DNA of 44,094 bases from JAJPXC01 sp964517875 (GTDB taxonomy: Bacteria > Bacteroidota > Bacteroidia > Bacteroidales > Muribaculaceae), in NCBI GenBank assembly GCA_964517875.1, contig CAZFEU010000014.1:1-44094 (forward strand), in the 5' to 3' direction. Of the stretch, positions 17,416 to 25,565 are shown piece after piece. Every line of letters starts with the position of its first letter. The stretch's first letter is position 1. The translations under genes and the position numbers were made by a program. Under the pieces are notes generated by a model, which was not told the origin of the DNA, searched no databases, and saw only the letters and a list, made by a program, of their open reading frames with translations.

Positions 17416-18284
17416 GACGTAAGATAGGTTGCTGGATCGAGGCGATGCGTCTGCGCACCCTCCCGGTGTCGGTGGCGGGTGTCATTGCCGGTTGCGGCTA
17501 CGCAGCTGCGGCACACCGCTTCTCCCTTGCGGTGTCGGCACTTTGCATGGCTTTCGCCGTACTGGCTCAGATAGCGTCGAACTTTGCCAACGAGTATTTC
17601 GACTTTCGTGGTGGCCTTGACCGTAAAGGGCGCGAGGGCCCCCGACGCGGCGTCACCGAGGGCGATATCACCCCGCGCGCCATGCTCATTGCCACGCTTG
17701 CCACATTGGGTGCGGCGTGTGCCATAGGGCTCGGCCTTGTGTGTTATGGTGGGTGGTGGCTGATTGCTGTCGGCACATTCGTGGCAGTCGGCGTGATGGC
17801 CTACAGCACCGGCCCCTATCCGCTGAGCCATCATGGACTTGGCGAGGTAGCTGTGATCTTGTTTTTCGGTGTGGTACCGGTCACGCTCACATACTGGCTC
17901 CAAGTTCACGACTGGCCGGTGCAGGTAATATGCGCATCGGTGTCGATTGGACTGATGGGTGCGAATGTGCTGCTGGTCAACAACTACCGCGACATCGACG
18001 ACGACCGCGCTGTGGGCAAGCGCACACTCACCGTAAAGATAGGGCGCGTCGCCACCGCCGGCATCTATCTTTCCAACGGCTATGTGGCTATGGCGTTGAT
18101 GACAGGCACCTGGCTGTCGTTGGGATGGCAGGGGTGGCTTCTCGCCGCAGGCTATCTCGCGGCTCACACATTATTGTGGCGCACACTCGTGAGCCGTAGC
18201 GGCGGAGCACTCAACCCCCTGCTGGGCATCACGGCCATGCTGATGCTGATGTTCAGCGTAGTGCTCACCCTCCTAATTGCTTGA
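17412..18284 (+). CDS. menA: 1,4-dihydroxy-2-naphthoate polyprenyltransferase
   Basis: 290 aa from a GTG at 17412 overlapping the previous stop (GTGA). It is a UbiA-superfamily membrane enzyme with about eight or nine helices. The two aspartate-rich prenyl-diphosphate/Mg2+ motifs are present: NFANEYFDFRGGLD near residue 56 and NNYRDIDDDRAVGKRTL near residue 193. It attaches the polyprenyl tail to DHNA in menaquinone synthesis. No other men gene is in the window. Length and motifs match MenA well. Confidence 0.92.
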   Translation: MRRKIGCWIEAMRLRTLPVSVAGVIAGCGYAAAAHRFSLAVSALCMAFAVLAQIASNFANEYFDFRGGLDRKGREGPRRGVTEGDITPRAMLIATLATLGAACAIGLGLVCYGGWWLIAVGTFVAVGVMAYSTGPYPLSHHGLGEVAVILFFGVVPVTLTYWLQVHDWPVQVICASVSIGLMGANVLLVNNYRDIDDDRAVGKRTLTVKIGRVATAGIYLSNGYVAMALMTGTWLSLGWQGWLLAAGYLAAHTLLWRTLVSRSGGALNPLLGITAMLMLMFSVVLTLLIA

Positions 18285-18330
18285 TATGAGCTGTGTAGCG
18301 CAGCGTTGAATTATAAAAAAGTGTAAAAAT

Positions 18331-18361
18331 TTTGCAAATACGGAAAAAGGGCGTATATTTG
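18331..18361 (+). promoter_or_regulatory. Consensus promoter for tRNA-Glu/rpsT
   Basis: TTTG (18331-18334), 19-base spacer, TATATTTG (18354-18361): a full match to the Bacteroidetes consensus, placing the start about 12 bases before the tRNA. Confidence 0.75.
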
Positions 18362-18378
18362 CAGTCGCTTTATGCATT

Positions 18379-18450
18379 GGCCCATTCGTCTATCGGCTAG
18401 GACGCAAGATTTTCATTCTTGAAAGAGGAGTTCGATTCTCCTATGGGCTA
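18379..18450 (+). tRNA. tRNA-Glu (anticodon TTC), copy 1
   Basis: 72 bases. The acceptor arm GGCCCAT pairs with ATGGGCT with a terminal G-U pair. The anticodon arm AAGA-TTTTCAT-TCTT presents TTC, and the T arm carries GAGGAG-TTCGATT-CTCCT. CCA is not encoded in this copy (CCC follows A73). Confidence 0.93.
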
Positions 18451-18487
18451 CCCAATTAATAATTAACCGTAAACCGAAAGAAGAATA

Positions 18488-18742
18488 ATGGCGAACCATA
18501 AGTCATCACTCAAAAGAATCCGCTCATCAGCAGCCCGTCGTCTGCGCAACCGCTATTACGCTAAGACCGCACGCAACGCCGTGCGTCGTCTCCGCGCCAT
18601 GACCAATAAGGAAGAGGCACTTGCCCAGCTTCCCAAGGTGACTTCGCTGCTCGACCGCCTCGCTTCTAAGAAGACTATCTCAAAGAACAAGGCATCCAAC
18701 CTTAAGAGCAAGCTCGCTATCTACATCAACAAACTCGGCTGA
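18488..18742 (+). CDS. rpsT: 30S ribosomal protein S20
   Basis: 84 aa, lysine- and arginine-rich, beginning MANHKSSLKRIRSSAARRLR and ending with KASNLKSKLAIYINKLG, both typical of S20. S20 binds 16S rRNA early in 30S assembly. It lies 37 bases after the first tRNA-Glu and 40 before the second, and is probably co-transcribed from the consensus promoter at 18331-18361. A short CGGCT/AGCCG hairpin spans the stop codon. Confidence 0.97.
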   Translation: MANHKSSLKRIRSSAARRLRNRYYAKTARNAVRRLRAMTNKEEALAQLPKVTSLLDRLASKKTISKNKASNLKSKLAIYINKLG

Positions 18743-18782
18743 TAGCCGGGGTGCTGAATAGTTAGCCATAACTTTTTCTGTT

Positions 18783-18854
18783 GGCCCATTCGTCTATCGG
18801 CTAGGACGCAAGATTTTCATTCTTGAAAGAGGAGTTCGATTCTCCTATGGGCTA
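18783..18854 (+). tRNA. tRNA-Glu (anticodon TTC), copy 2
   Basis: Identical over all 72 bases to the copy at 18379-18450, including the D loop and the TTC anticodon. Here the next three bases are CCA, so the 3' terminus is encoded. Together the two copies form a direct repeat around rpsT. Confidence 0.93.
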
Positions 18855-18909
18855 CCATGGTGCGTCAATCGGCGTGCCATTTTTGTTTATAGCAGCTTTT
18901 ATTGCCCCG

Positions 18910-19701
18910 ATGGTGAATAAGAAAGAAAGTACGCATATAGTAATTAATCCGCGTTATCAGCCGATAAGGGGGCTTGTAGAGCGCATAGCGCTCTGTGGTG
19001 AGCCCTCAGAAGCCCAAGTGATATACGATGGACGCAACCGCCTGTATGTTGTTGACGGAGGTGACGGCATAGGAGAGGTTGTGGTAAAGGATTTTCACCG
19101 TCCCAACCTGATTAATTCGGTGGTATACACTCATCTGCGCAAGAGCAAAGCCCGTCGCAGCTATGAAAATGCGTTGGAGCTGCGTCGCCTCGGATTCGGC
19201 ACCCCTGAGCCTTACGCCTACGTGGAGGTGAGCCGTTGCGGGCGTCTTGTGCGGTCGTACTACCTGTGCGCGCGGCTCAGCGACGATCATCGCAATTTGC
19301 GCTATTTCGACCGTCAGCCGCATCTAATGGAGCTGCTCGACGCTCTGGGGCATGAGATGGTGCGTCTGCACCGTGCCGGCGTGCTTGTAAAAGATTTCTC
19401 CCCCGGCAACGTGCTGTATCAGCGCGATACCGAGGGAGTGTACCATTTCAGTCATGTCGACCTCAATAGAATGGATTTTGGTGTAAAGTCGCGTAGCCGG
19501 CTTATGGGCAATTTCCGCGCCATGCCATGCACGCCGGTCGAGGTAGATATGCTTGCCGCGGCTTATGCGCGTGCCGCGGGGGAGGATGTGGCGGCTGTGA
19601 CGGCTGAGGCGCATGCCCAGTTTGACGACTTTTGGCGCGGTGTCAACCGCAAGCGTCGGCTAAAGAGGGTGTTCCGCCGGCTTATCTCGGGCCGGGGGTG
19701 A
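18910..19701 (+). CDS. InaA/Kdo-kinase-family lipopolysaccharide kinase-like protein
   Basis: 263 aa from the ATG at 18910; longer readings would start inside tRNA-Glu copy 2. The start MVNKKESTHIVINPRYQPI matches Bacteroidales InaA-like proteins. Kinase-type motifs are the strand VVKDF (Lys position), LVKDFSPGNVLYQ (catalytic-loop equivalent of HxDxxxxN) and FSHVDLNRMDF (metal-binding Asp). The family phosphorylates lipid A core sugars such as Kdo or heptose, or has an unknown envelope substrate. The last 20 bases overlap convergently with the SGNH hydrolase gene, so the two transcripts oppose each other. Confidence 0.82.
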   Translation: MVNKKESTHIVINPRYQPIRGLVERIALCGEPSEAQVIYDGRNRLYVVDGGDGIGEVVVKDFHRPNLINSVVYTHLRKSKARRSYENALELRRLGFGTPEPYAYVEVSRCGRLVRSYYLCARLSDDHRNLRYFDRQPHLMELLDALGHEMVRLHRAGVLVKDFSPGNVLYQRDTEGVYHFSHVDLNRMDFGVKSRSRLMGNFRAMPCTPVEVDMLAAAYARAAGEDVAAVTAEAHAQFDDFWRGVNRKRRLKRVFRRLISGRG

Positions 19702-20800
19702 TGCCGAGTATCTCACCTAAGATGGGAGTGAGCTTGTCGGCATAGTGCAGAAATCCCAGGTCGGTGAGGTGTATGCCGTCGACAGTGCCGTCGTCGGCCA
19801 CGCCATCGAGGTTTTCATTGGTCACATAATACAGATTTTTGGGGTCTTCGGCAATCAGTCGCTCGTAGTTGCGGCGGAAAGCGGCGTTCTTTTTGGGCAG
19901 ATAGCCGGCGAAGAAAGAGTCGTAGCGACCGTAGGGATACATCGGGCCTTCGAGCATCACGATGGGCACGTCGGGACGCGCTGTGCGCAGTATCTTGATG
20001 AAATCGTAGGTGAGTGTGTCGCACATCATCTCGGTGCAGTTGGGCACCGGGTCGATCAGGTACAGGTCGGCGTCAGGTATTTCGGCCATTGCGCGAGCCA
20101 TGCAGTTGTCCATGCGCCCTTCGCCTGAGATGCCGATGTTGACCACTTCGCAATTGAGGTCGCGGCTTATGATGTTGGTTGCCGCCATGCCGGTGCGCGA
20201 GGCGCATCCACCCTGGAGTATAGACGTTCCGTAGGCCACGATTTTCTTGTCCTTATCGATTATCTGTGGATTGCCTGAGGTGATGGTCGCTGTTGAGTCA
20301 ACGCCTACGTAGAGCTCCTCCACGCCGTCGTAGAGTGGTAGGTATATCATAAACTCCTTCATGCCCGGGGCGAGATTTTCCACATACACTTTTTCGCACC
20401 ACTTCTCAGCGTCGGCGTTGGGGCGGTTGGTGTTGACATGACGCCACACCGAGTCCCCTTCGAGTATGTACAGGTCGGTGCCCTTCAGCCCGGTGTCGGC
20501 CATGTGGAGCATATGGGTGTTCCACAGCAGGCGGTATTTCACGCCCACGCGCTTGGAGTCGGTGGCAAATCGCACGCCGATGCCCGATGAGCATTGTGAG
20601 CGCTCCCACAGCTCAGGTCGCACGCTGTCCTTCAGATTAGCGGGTATGCGTGTATAGTCGCGCAGGGTGTTGTCCCACCCCTTGTTGATTATGCGCAGAT
20701 CTTGAGCGTCGACGTAGCGCAGTGGCTGCGCTTCATCGGCAGCTATGGCGTTAAATGCCGCTACAAAGCATAATGTGATGGATAAAAGTAGATGTTTCAT
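19682..20800 (-). CDS. Secreted SGNH/GDSL-type hydrolase
   Basis: 372 aa from the ATG at 20800, which starts a signal peptide (MKHLLLSITLCFVAAFNAIA); a longer reading to 20992 is rejected. An N-terminal beta-sandwich (~25-170) precedes the SGNH domain. Its blocks are visible: IVAYGTSILQGG with the nucleophile Ser, GISGEGRMDN with the oxyanion Gly, LIDPVPNCT in place of the usual GxND-type Asn block, and DGIHLTDLGF with the Asp-x-x-His pair. Members remove acyl groups from glycans. It overlaps the InaA-like gene by 20 bases at its 3' end and follows the capsid-type cluster by 83 bases. Confidence 0.88.
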   Translation of the reverse strand: MKHLLLSITLCFVAAFNAIAADEAQPLRYVDAQDLRIINKGWDNTLRDYTRIPANLKDSVRPELWERSQCSSGIGVRFATDSKRVGVKYRLLWNTHMLHMADTGLKGTDLYILEGDSVWRHVNTNRPNADAEKWCEKVYVENLAPGMKEFMIYLPLYDGVEELYVGVDSTATITSGNPQIIDKDKKIVAYGTSILQGGCASRTGMAATNIISRDLNCEVVNIGISGEGRMDNCMARAMAEIPDADLYLIDPVPNCTEMMCDTLTYDFIKILRTARPDVPIVMLEGPMYPYGRYDSFFAGYLPKKNAAFRRNYERLIAEDPKNLYYVTNENLDGVADDGTVDGIHLTDLGFLHYADKLTPILGEILGITPGPR

Positions 20801-20883
20801 GTTGATGATGGGTATTTGAATGGTCATTACTGCGCGAATATACTCAAAAATCCTCAAGATCGCAGCCCGCGGCACGTAATATG

Positions 20884-21309
20884 TCAGTAGAATGAGGGGG
20901 TTATTGTGGCCGTCGCCCCGCCCGCTTGCGGAGCGATATCGTCGACTATCGATGTAATGCGCTCCATGGCTTCTGAGGCCGACTGCCGCCACATAGCCGC
21001 CCCCTGCGGATGGGCTATGGCGTAGATCTGTGCCAGCACCTGGCAGCGCACCACCTCGGCCATCGCTGCTGCGAGCTGTTGGCAGTGCGTGTCGCAGTCG
21101 ATGGTGATGATGTCGTCGCAGATTGTGGAGGTGAATTTGAGCTGTGCGGCCAGGCGTGTGGCCGTGTCGGCAATCAGCGGGGCAAGAGCCTCCTGACGGT
21201 CGGGTGTAAGCACGGCGGGTATCTCCGTAAGGTGCCGGCTTGTGAACGCTGCGAGCGCCGTCAGGGCGTGAATACTCGCGGAGATTGATGTGATGGATAG
21301 GGTAATCAT
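20884..21309 (-). CDS. Hypothetical protein, last gene of the capsid-portal block
   Basis: 141 aa from the ATG at 21309 (a TTG at 21315 overlapping the previous stop as TTGA is the alternative). It is alpha-helical, Ala/Thr/Ile-rich and has no membrane segment or catalytic motif. The size and place after a portal-like gene would suit a head-completion or adaptor protein, but the sequence does not prove this. It is tightly coupled to the preceding gene and probably the last of the transcript. Confidence 0.6.
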   Translation of the reverse strand: MITLSITSISASIHALTALAAFTSRHLTEIPAVLTPDRQEALAPLIADTATRLAAQLKFTSTICDDIITIDCDTHCQQLAAAMAEVVRCQVLAQIYAIAHPQGAAMWRQSASEAMERITSIVDDIAPQAGGATATITPSFY

Positions 21310-21311
21310 GG

Positions 21312-21722
21312 TCAAATTTTTCTGTTTAGTGATGATCGGCGGTGTGAGCGTAGCTCTCGGCAGGCTGTCGACTCGGCCATGAAGAAGCTTGAGGCTTTCC
21401 CCTCCGAGAGTACGCGGGTGAGGGCGTCGGTGAGGTTCCAGCCGCGACGGCGGTACTTGTCTACGCGTTCCACAAGCTCAAGCCACATGGCCCTGCGGTG
21501 GGGCGTATGAGCCGGGAGTGAGCCTTGGCTGAAGTAGGTGTAAAGCACTTTGCGCGCAGTGTCAAACTCTACGTAGTAGGCCGGAGCGGGTGAGTTGACC
21601 GTGCGGTGTACGATCGCTTCCACGCTTGCCGGACGTTGATGAAGCGGCTCGGATGCGGCTGTGGCTGCACAGGCCCGCAGAAAATCTCTGCGGCGTTGTA
21701 GCTGTAATGATGATTTAGGCAT
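21312..21722 (-). CDS. Phage-associated conserved hypothetical protein
   Basis: 136 aa, very basic (many Arg), with RRRDFLRACAA near the start, SPAPAYYVEFDTARKVLY in the middle and ALTRVLSEGKASSFFMAES later. I associate this pattern (a region reading like SPAPxFYVsxexA) with small proteins near phage-type genes in Bacteroidetes, but know no function. The basic character suggests nucleic-acid contact. It begins 56 bases after the portal-like stop; a TAATTTTG motif at 21792-21785 could serve as an internal promoter. Confidence 0.65.
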   Translation of the reverse strand: MPKSSLQLQRRRDFLRACAATAASEPLHQRPASVEAIVHRTVNSPAPAYYVEFDTARKVLYTYFSQGSLPAHTPHRRAMWLELVERVDKYRRRGWNLTDALTRVLSEGKASSFFMAESTACRELRSHRRSSLNRKI

Positions 21723-21778
21723 GGCTCGTGGTTTTATGGTGTAAAATTACCATAGTAAGTGGGTAAAAAAATGGCCCA

Positions 21779-23092
21779 TCATTGCAAAATTACATTAGAG
21801 CGCAGCATTTTCTCGTTTCGTTCACCGACGAATGAATGAAATGTATCGATAGTGTCGAGCAGTGAAATCGTGGCGTTGCGTACTTGCGCTTCGTAGAGGT
21901 TCTGGCCTGTGGTGGGCGACACGTTGCGCCCCAGCAGGGCGTCGCCCACGCCTGAGATGTTGTCGAATAGCTTCATTTCCAGGTCGAGCAGGCGGTAAGC
22001 GCCCAGGTCGTTATTGGGAGTTATGATTTGTTGAGGCGCAGGTTCGCCTGGTCGTGGATTGTATGGTATTATTGCCCCGGTGGCGCTCCAGTTTCTCCCG
22101 ATTTGTTCCCAGGTCATGTCTGATGCCTTCTGATTGATCGGGAACAGTAGCGCACCCTTGGCCGATGTGGCCATCACATGGTCGATGACTGTTATCAGAC
22201 GGTTGATATACTTCTGCTGGTCGATGACATCCTCCACGAATGGATGCACCTCGCCATCGGTGAGCGGGTACAGCTTGATGGTGTAGGGATGGGAGCCATG
22301 AGGGTAGGGGGATAGGGTGGTATCGAGCAGCTGGCCGTCGGGGGCTATGTACCGCACTCTCCACCGGGTGCCCATATGCAGCCGTCCACTGCCGGATGCG
22401 GTGTTGTCGGGGTATGTCACGCTTTCGAGAGTCCATACTTCAATCACTCGGCATCGACCGTCGGGAGCGTTGAAGAAAAGCGATGTAGCCGGGTGGGCAT
22501 GTGCTTGCGATGAGTATATGTGGGTTATAGCGGCAGCTGTGCGGCTGTCGCCATGGCTGAAGCGCATCAACACCTCCGACAGGCTCATGTCGTGGATTTG
22601 GCCGATAATCTCCACATCCCACCCGCGGGGGTCGGTTATACGGTTGGCGAAGAAGCGCTCGGGCGATACGTTGTCGACCCACACGCCGGGACGGCCGAAC
22701 CGATTTTCGGCCACGATACGCTGTATGGCGCACCCCGATATTAAAAACTCCTCAAGCGTGCGGCAATCAAGCTCGTCAAGGGAGTTGATTGCATAGTAGG
22801 GTTTGAGCTGTGGATCGATTTCCTTCTGCTCCGAACGTATCTGGCGATAACGCCCTATTATGCTCTTGATGAGCTGGCGTATGAGATTGTGGGTTAGGGG
22901 CTTGCGGCCTGTGATCTGGGCCAGTTGTTCCTCTGTCACATACGAGCCGTCGGGCAGTTGGGTTATATCGCCCCACTGTCGGCCATAGGTGAAATTCTTC
23001 ATCCGTGAGCGTTGAGCTCGCAGGGGCTGGTATTGATTCCAGGCGTTGTAGGCCATCTGGAGTACTTGCTGTGGTATCGATGCGGATTTCAT
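21779..23092 (-). CDS. Phage portal-like protein (P22-portal type), short
   Basis: 437 aa. The N-terminal part NFTYGRQWGDITQ then GRKPLTHNLIRQLIKSIIGRYRQIRSEQK matches P22/SPP1-type portal proteins (compare the RPxLTxN...VxGxxR motif). Later, QQKYINRLITVIDHVMATSAKGALLFP and ISGVGDALLGRNVSPTTGQNLYEAQVRNA match the portal stem and crown-side region. Portals form the 12-subunit ring through which DNA enters a capsid. At 437 aa it is shorter than P22 portal (~725 aa), lacking most of the C-terminal barrel. Its ATG overlaps the previous stop (ATGA, 23092-23089). Confidence 0.8.
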   Translation of the reverse strand: MKSASIPQQVLQMAYNAWNQYQPLRAQRSRMKNFTYGRQWGDITQLPDGSYVTEEQLAQITGRKPLTHNLIRQLIKSIIGRYRQIRSEQKEIDPQLKPYYAINSLDELDCRTLEEFLISGCAIQRIVAENRFGRPGVWVDNVSPERFFANRITDPRGWDVEIIGQIHDMSLSEVLMRFSHGDSRTAAAITHIYSSQAHAHPATSLFFNAPDGRCRVIEVWTLESVTYPDNTASGSGRLHMGTRWRVRYIAPDGQLLDTTLSPYPHGSHPYTIKLYPLTDGEVHPFVEDVIDQQKYINRLITVIDHVMATSAKGALLFPINQKASDMTWEQIGRNWSATGAIIPYNPRPGEPAPQQIITPNNDLGAYRLLDLEMKLFDNISGVGDALLGRNVSPTTGQNLYEAQVRNATISLLDTIDTFHSFVGERNEKMLRSNVILQ

Positions 23093-23622
23093 GGTTCGAT
23101 GATTTTGGGGATTTTTGAGAGCAGCGAGGGGTCGAGGTCGTAGGAGGTAGGGGAGTCATCTACCACGCACACCAGGTGTGCTATGGTGTCGTCGGCGCTT
23201 GCCGGGGTGTATAGGGTGAGTGTGCGCCCGTCAAGCACGGCCACCGGCACGTATGGGCCTCCGCAGCTCAGTGGCGAGCCTTGAAGCCTCGCCAGCGGAT
23301 GGTCGGGGGTGATGATTGTGGCTGGTATGCGCCATGAGCTGAGTTGCACCGACAGCGGTCGGCGACAGCGACTGGGGAGTGTGAGCGAGCAAGTGCCTGA
23401 GGGGTGGAAATGGAGCTGCGTGCTCCCGGCGCACTCCTCTACGGGTAGCAGCTCCGCCGGAGCTGTGTCGAGCTGCTGCAGATACCATGCTTTCATCGCC
23501 GCGGTCTCAATCTGTAGAGTGTCGACCCCGAATTGGGAGTCGACACTTACAGAGGTTGGATCATTTACCGGCAGATGGTAGCGTGTGAGCAGCCATAATT
23601 CGAGCATCTGATCGTGGGTCAT
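23089..23622 (-). CDS. Hypothetical protein between capsid and portal genes
   Basis: 177 aa. The N-terminal half is helical (MTHDQMLELWLLTRYHLP, IETAAMKAWYLQQLD); the rest is beta-rich with CSLTLPSRCRRPLSVQLSSW and ends with SLLSKIPKIIEP. No catalytic motif is seen. Head-tail connector or gp6-type adaptor proteins have this size and place, but similarity is not evident. It starts 19 bases after the capsid stop and overlaps the portal gene by four bases. Confidence 0.65.
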   Translation of the reverse strand: MTHDQMLELWLLTRYHLPVNDPTSVSVDSQFGVDTLQIETAAMKAWYLQQLDTAPAELLPVEECAGSTQLHFHPSGTCSLTLPSRCRRPLSVQLSSWRIPATIITPDHPLARLQGSPLSCGGPYVPVAVLDGRTLTLYTPASADDTIAHLVCVVDDSPTSYDLDPSLLSKIPKIIEP

Positions 23623-23641
23623 GGTTCAAGTGCATTAGAAG

Positions 23642-25090
23642 TTAAGCTGTTACAAGTCGTATGTGAGCTTGGGGATAGCGCAAAACCAAACAGCTTGCCT
23701 CGGTGATTACGATGGCATCGGTGTTGCGTTGTCCCGATTTACGCAGGTCGAGACGCTCGGTGTGAAATGGCACATGGCAGTACTTGGTGATGTACTCGGG
23801 GTCGATTATCATGCCGTCGTCGGCATGGCCACACTCGTCGAACAGCTCGGAGGCCACCACGTAGAGTGTGCCGAATTTGGTGATGAGCTCGGTGAAGTCG
23901 ATGCCCCAGCGCGTCACCTTGTCCTGGGCCATGATTACCTTTGAAAATTCCTGCTTGCTCAGGCGTTCGATCAGCGATGTGCCGGCTATGAGGATTTTGC
24001 GGTTGCTTCCGGCATTCTGTGTGAATGCTTCGCGCGACATCTCCACGATAGTCTCATAGGTGATGGTGTCGGGGAGCAGGAAAGTGCGGTCGGTCTGGTT
24101 CCACACGCCGCCGGTGAGGTATACATCCTCGTGCTTGGCGGGGTCGTAGATGCGGGTACGGTGGCCAAACATGAAGTTCTTCTCGATACCCTGGCGCAGG
24201 TCTACAATGGCTGCTTCCTCCTGGTCGGAGAATCCCCAGCCTACCTCCTTGTTGGCGATCTTCTGGAACGTACTTTGCTCAACCTGGATTTTGAAAATCT
24301 GGCAAAAGTTGTGATCCTTCTTTGGAAGGGCCTGGAATTGAGGGGTCTGCACGTCGAGCTCGGTGGCGGCTCGGCCCATGCGTATTATTTCCTGCCCTTT
24401 GGCTATCTGTGGTATTACTTTCTTCCCTTTCGACGAGAAGTTGTTGACCGGCAGCACCTCGATTTTATTGCCGGTTTCGGCCGACTTCACCACGTAGAGC
24501 ACCAGAGCTCCATTATCGTTGCCGTCGGCATCGGTGGCCATTACCCCGGGCACGAGGATGGTTTCGGAAGCCTCGAATATTTCGGGGTTGCTCACCAGGA
24601 TTGAGGCGGTGAGATTGTCGTCGATAACTTCGTTGTCAACGTCGCCGGTGATGGTCGACTTGGTGGGCTTGGTGTCGACCGAGTAGTACTCCACTTTCAT
24701 TGAGCCGCAGGCCCTTGCGCCGGCCCAGCGCGATATTTGGTCGATGGGGGTTGACATGGGGCGTATCTTGACTATGCGGTCGTCAATGTCGTTGCGCAGC
24801 AGCCCGGGAGCGGCCTGATCGGTAAGCGAGGTGGTTAGTGGCCCGCGCACCACGTGCTTCCCCGAGGCCGTGCCCCCAATTACCATTGCCGTGGCGGTGA
24901 TGATGTCGGCATCTCCCATTGCCCAGTTGTATAGCAGCACTGCGGCCAGAGCCAGGAGCATCGTTACGATGCCGTTGTCGCTTTTCACCCACTTGTAAAT
25001 GGAGCGAAACATGGCAGGAAATGATGTGGGTGACGAGGTATCGCGATTGGCGCGGAAAAACGAGATGATGAATTTGAAGATTTTTTTCAT
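23642..25090 (-). CDS. HK97-fold major capsid protein-like (SU10/DUF5309 type)
   Basis: 482 aa. The body from residue ~80 reads like a DUF5309/SU10-type major capsid protein: DDRIVKIRPMSTPIDQISRW, the E-loop and spine-helix region QEEAAIVDLRQGIEKNFMFG, then NRKILIAGTSLIERLSK and FGTLYVVASELFDECGHADDGMIIDP toward the C-terminus. The N-terminal ~75 residues are unusual: two amphipathic basic stretches and a hydrophobic segment (GIVTMLLALAAVLLYNWAM) that looks like a membrane anchor. No head-maturation protease is nearby. It follows a scaffold-like gene and is the largest gene of the six-gene block. Confidence 0.8.
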   Translation of the reverse strand: MKKIFKFIISFFRANRDTSSPTSFPAMFRSIYKWVKSDNGIVTMLLALAAVLLYNWAMGDADIITATAMVIGGTASGKHVVRGPLTTSLTDQAAPGLLRNDIDDRIVKIRPMSTPIDQISRWAGARACGSMKVEYYSVDTKPTKSTITGDVDNEVIDDNLTASILVSNPEIFEASETILVPGVMATDADGNDNGALVLYVVKSAETGNKIEVLPVNNFSSKGKKVIPQIAKGQEIIRMGRAATELDVQTPQFQALPKKDHNFCQIFKIQVEQSTFQKIANKEVGWGFSDQEEAAIVDLRQGIEKNFMFGHRTRIYDPAKHEDVYLTGGVWNQTDRTFLLPDTITYETIVEMSREAFTQNAGSNRKILIAGTSLIERLSKQEFSKVIMAQDKVTRWGIDFTELITKFGTLYVVASELFDECGHADDGMIIDPEYITKYCHVPFHTERLDLRKSGQRNTDAIVITEASCLVLRYPQAHIRLVTA

Positions 25091-25122
25091 GGGTGTTGCT
25101 TGTTTAATGGTTTTTTAATCGG

Positions 25123-25431
25123 TTAGCGATCCCAGATCGATGTGGGCAGATTGGCCAGGATCGTGGGCGTTGAGGTGGTGGAGTCGGATTCGGGCACCCG
25201 GGGCACCTCCCATTGGGCCAGTCGGCGTTTCACCTGTCCAATAGCTTCATTACGGCCGCGGAGATAACCGCGATGCTCAGCCTCCTCAATAAGTGCGTCA
25301 AGATCCAGCTCAGGTTCGTCGCCATCGGGCGATTGAGCAGCGTCAGTCTCCTCGGGGCTGGTGTCCGGCGTTTCGGTTGTCGGTGTGTCGGGCACGTCGG
25401 CCTGTGTCGGTTGGATGTTTTCTTCATTCAT
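25123..25431 (-). CDS. Scaffold-like acidic protein, first gene of the capsid block
   Basis: 102 aa from the ATG at 25431. The first ~55 residues are Thr/Pro/Asp/Glu-rich and disordered, followed by a helix (LDLDALIEEAEHRGYLRGRNEAIGQVKRRL) and a short tail. Acidic, partly disordered proteins encoded just before a capsid gene are often scaffolds; the assignment rests on position and composition only. A -7 element (25487-25480) and a 12-base palindrome (25456-25467) precede it. Confidence 0.6.
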   Translation of the reverse strand: MNEENIQPTQADVPDTPTTETPDTSPEETDAAQSPDGDEPELDLDALIEEAEHRGYLRGRNEAIGQVKRRLAQWEVPRVPESDSTTSTPTILANLPTSIWDR

Positions 25432-25455
25432 AATGTTACGGGTTTTACGTTTGGT

Positions 25456-25487
25456 GGTAATATTACCTTGTTGACGATGCAAAATTA
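25456..25487 (-). promoter_or_regulatory. Promoter and palindrome ahead of the capsid block
   Basis: TAATTTTG (25487-25480 on the minus strand) is a good -7 element; transcription would start near 25473. The perfect palindrome GGTAATATTACC (25456-25467) lies just downstream in the early leader and could be an operator. No -33 TTTG is seen. Confidence 0.5.
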
Positions 25488-25565
25488 CCGCCCCGTCATC
25501 CCCCCGATATCCGTAAGAATACAATCGGCAAAAATCTGCGGATAGGATTTTTTATCCGTTTTATT

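Noticed and set aside
18823..18909. N-terminal extension of the InaA-like kinase
   Set aside because: It would begin inside tRNA-Glu copy 2, and the residues do not match the family.
20884..25431. Ordinary complete prophage
   Set aside because: No integrase, terminase, tail, lysis or attachment repeats were found in or around the block.
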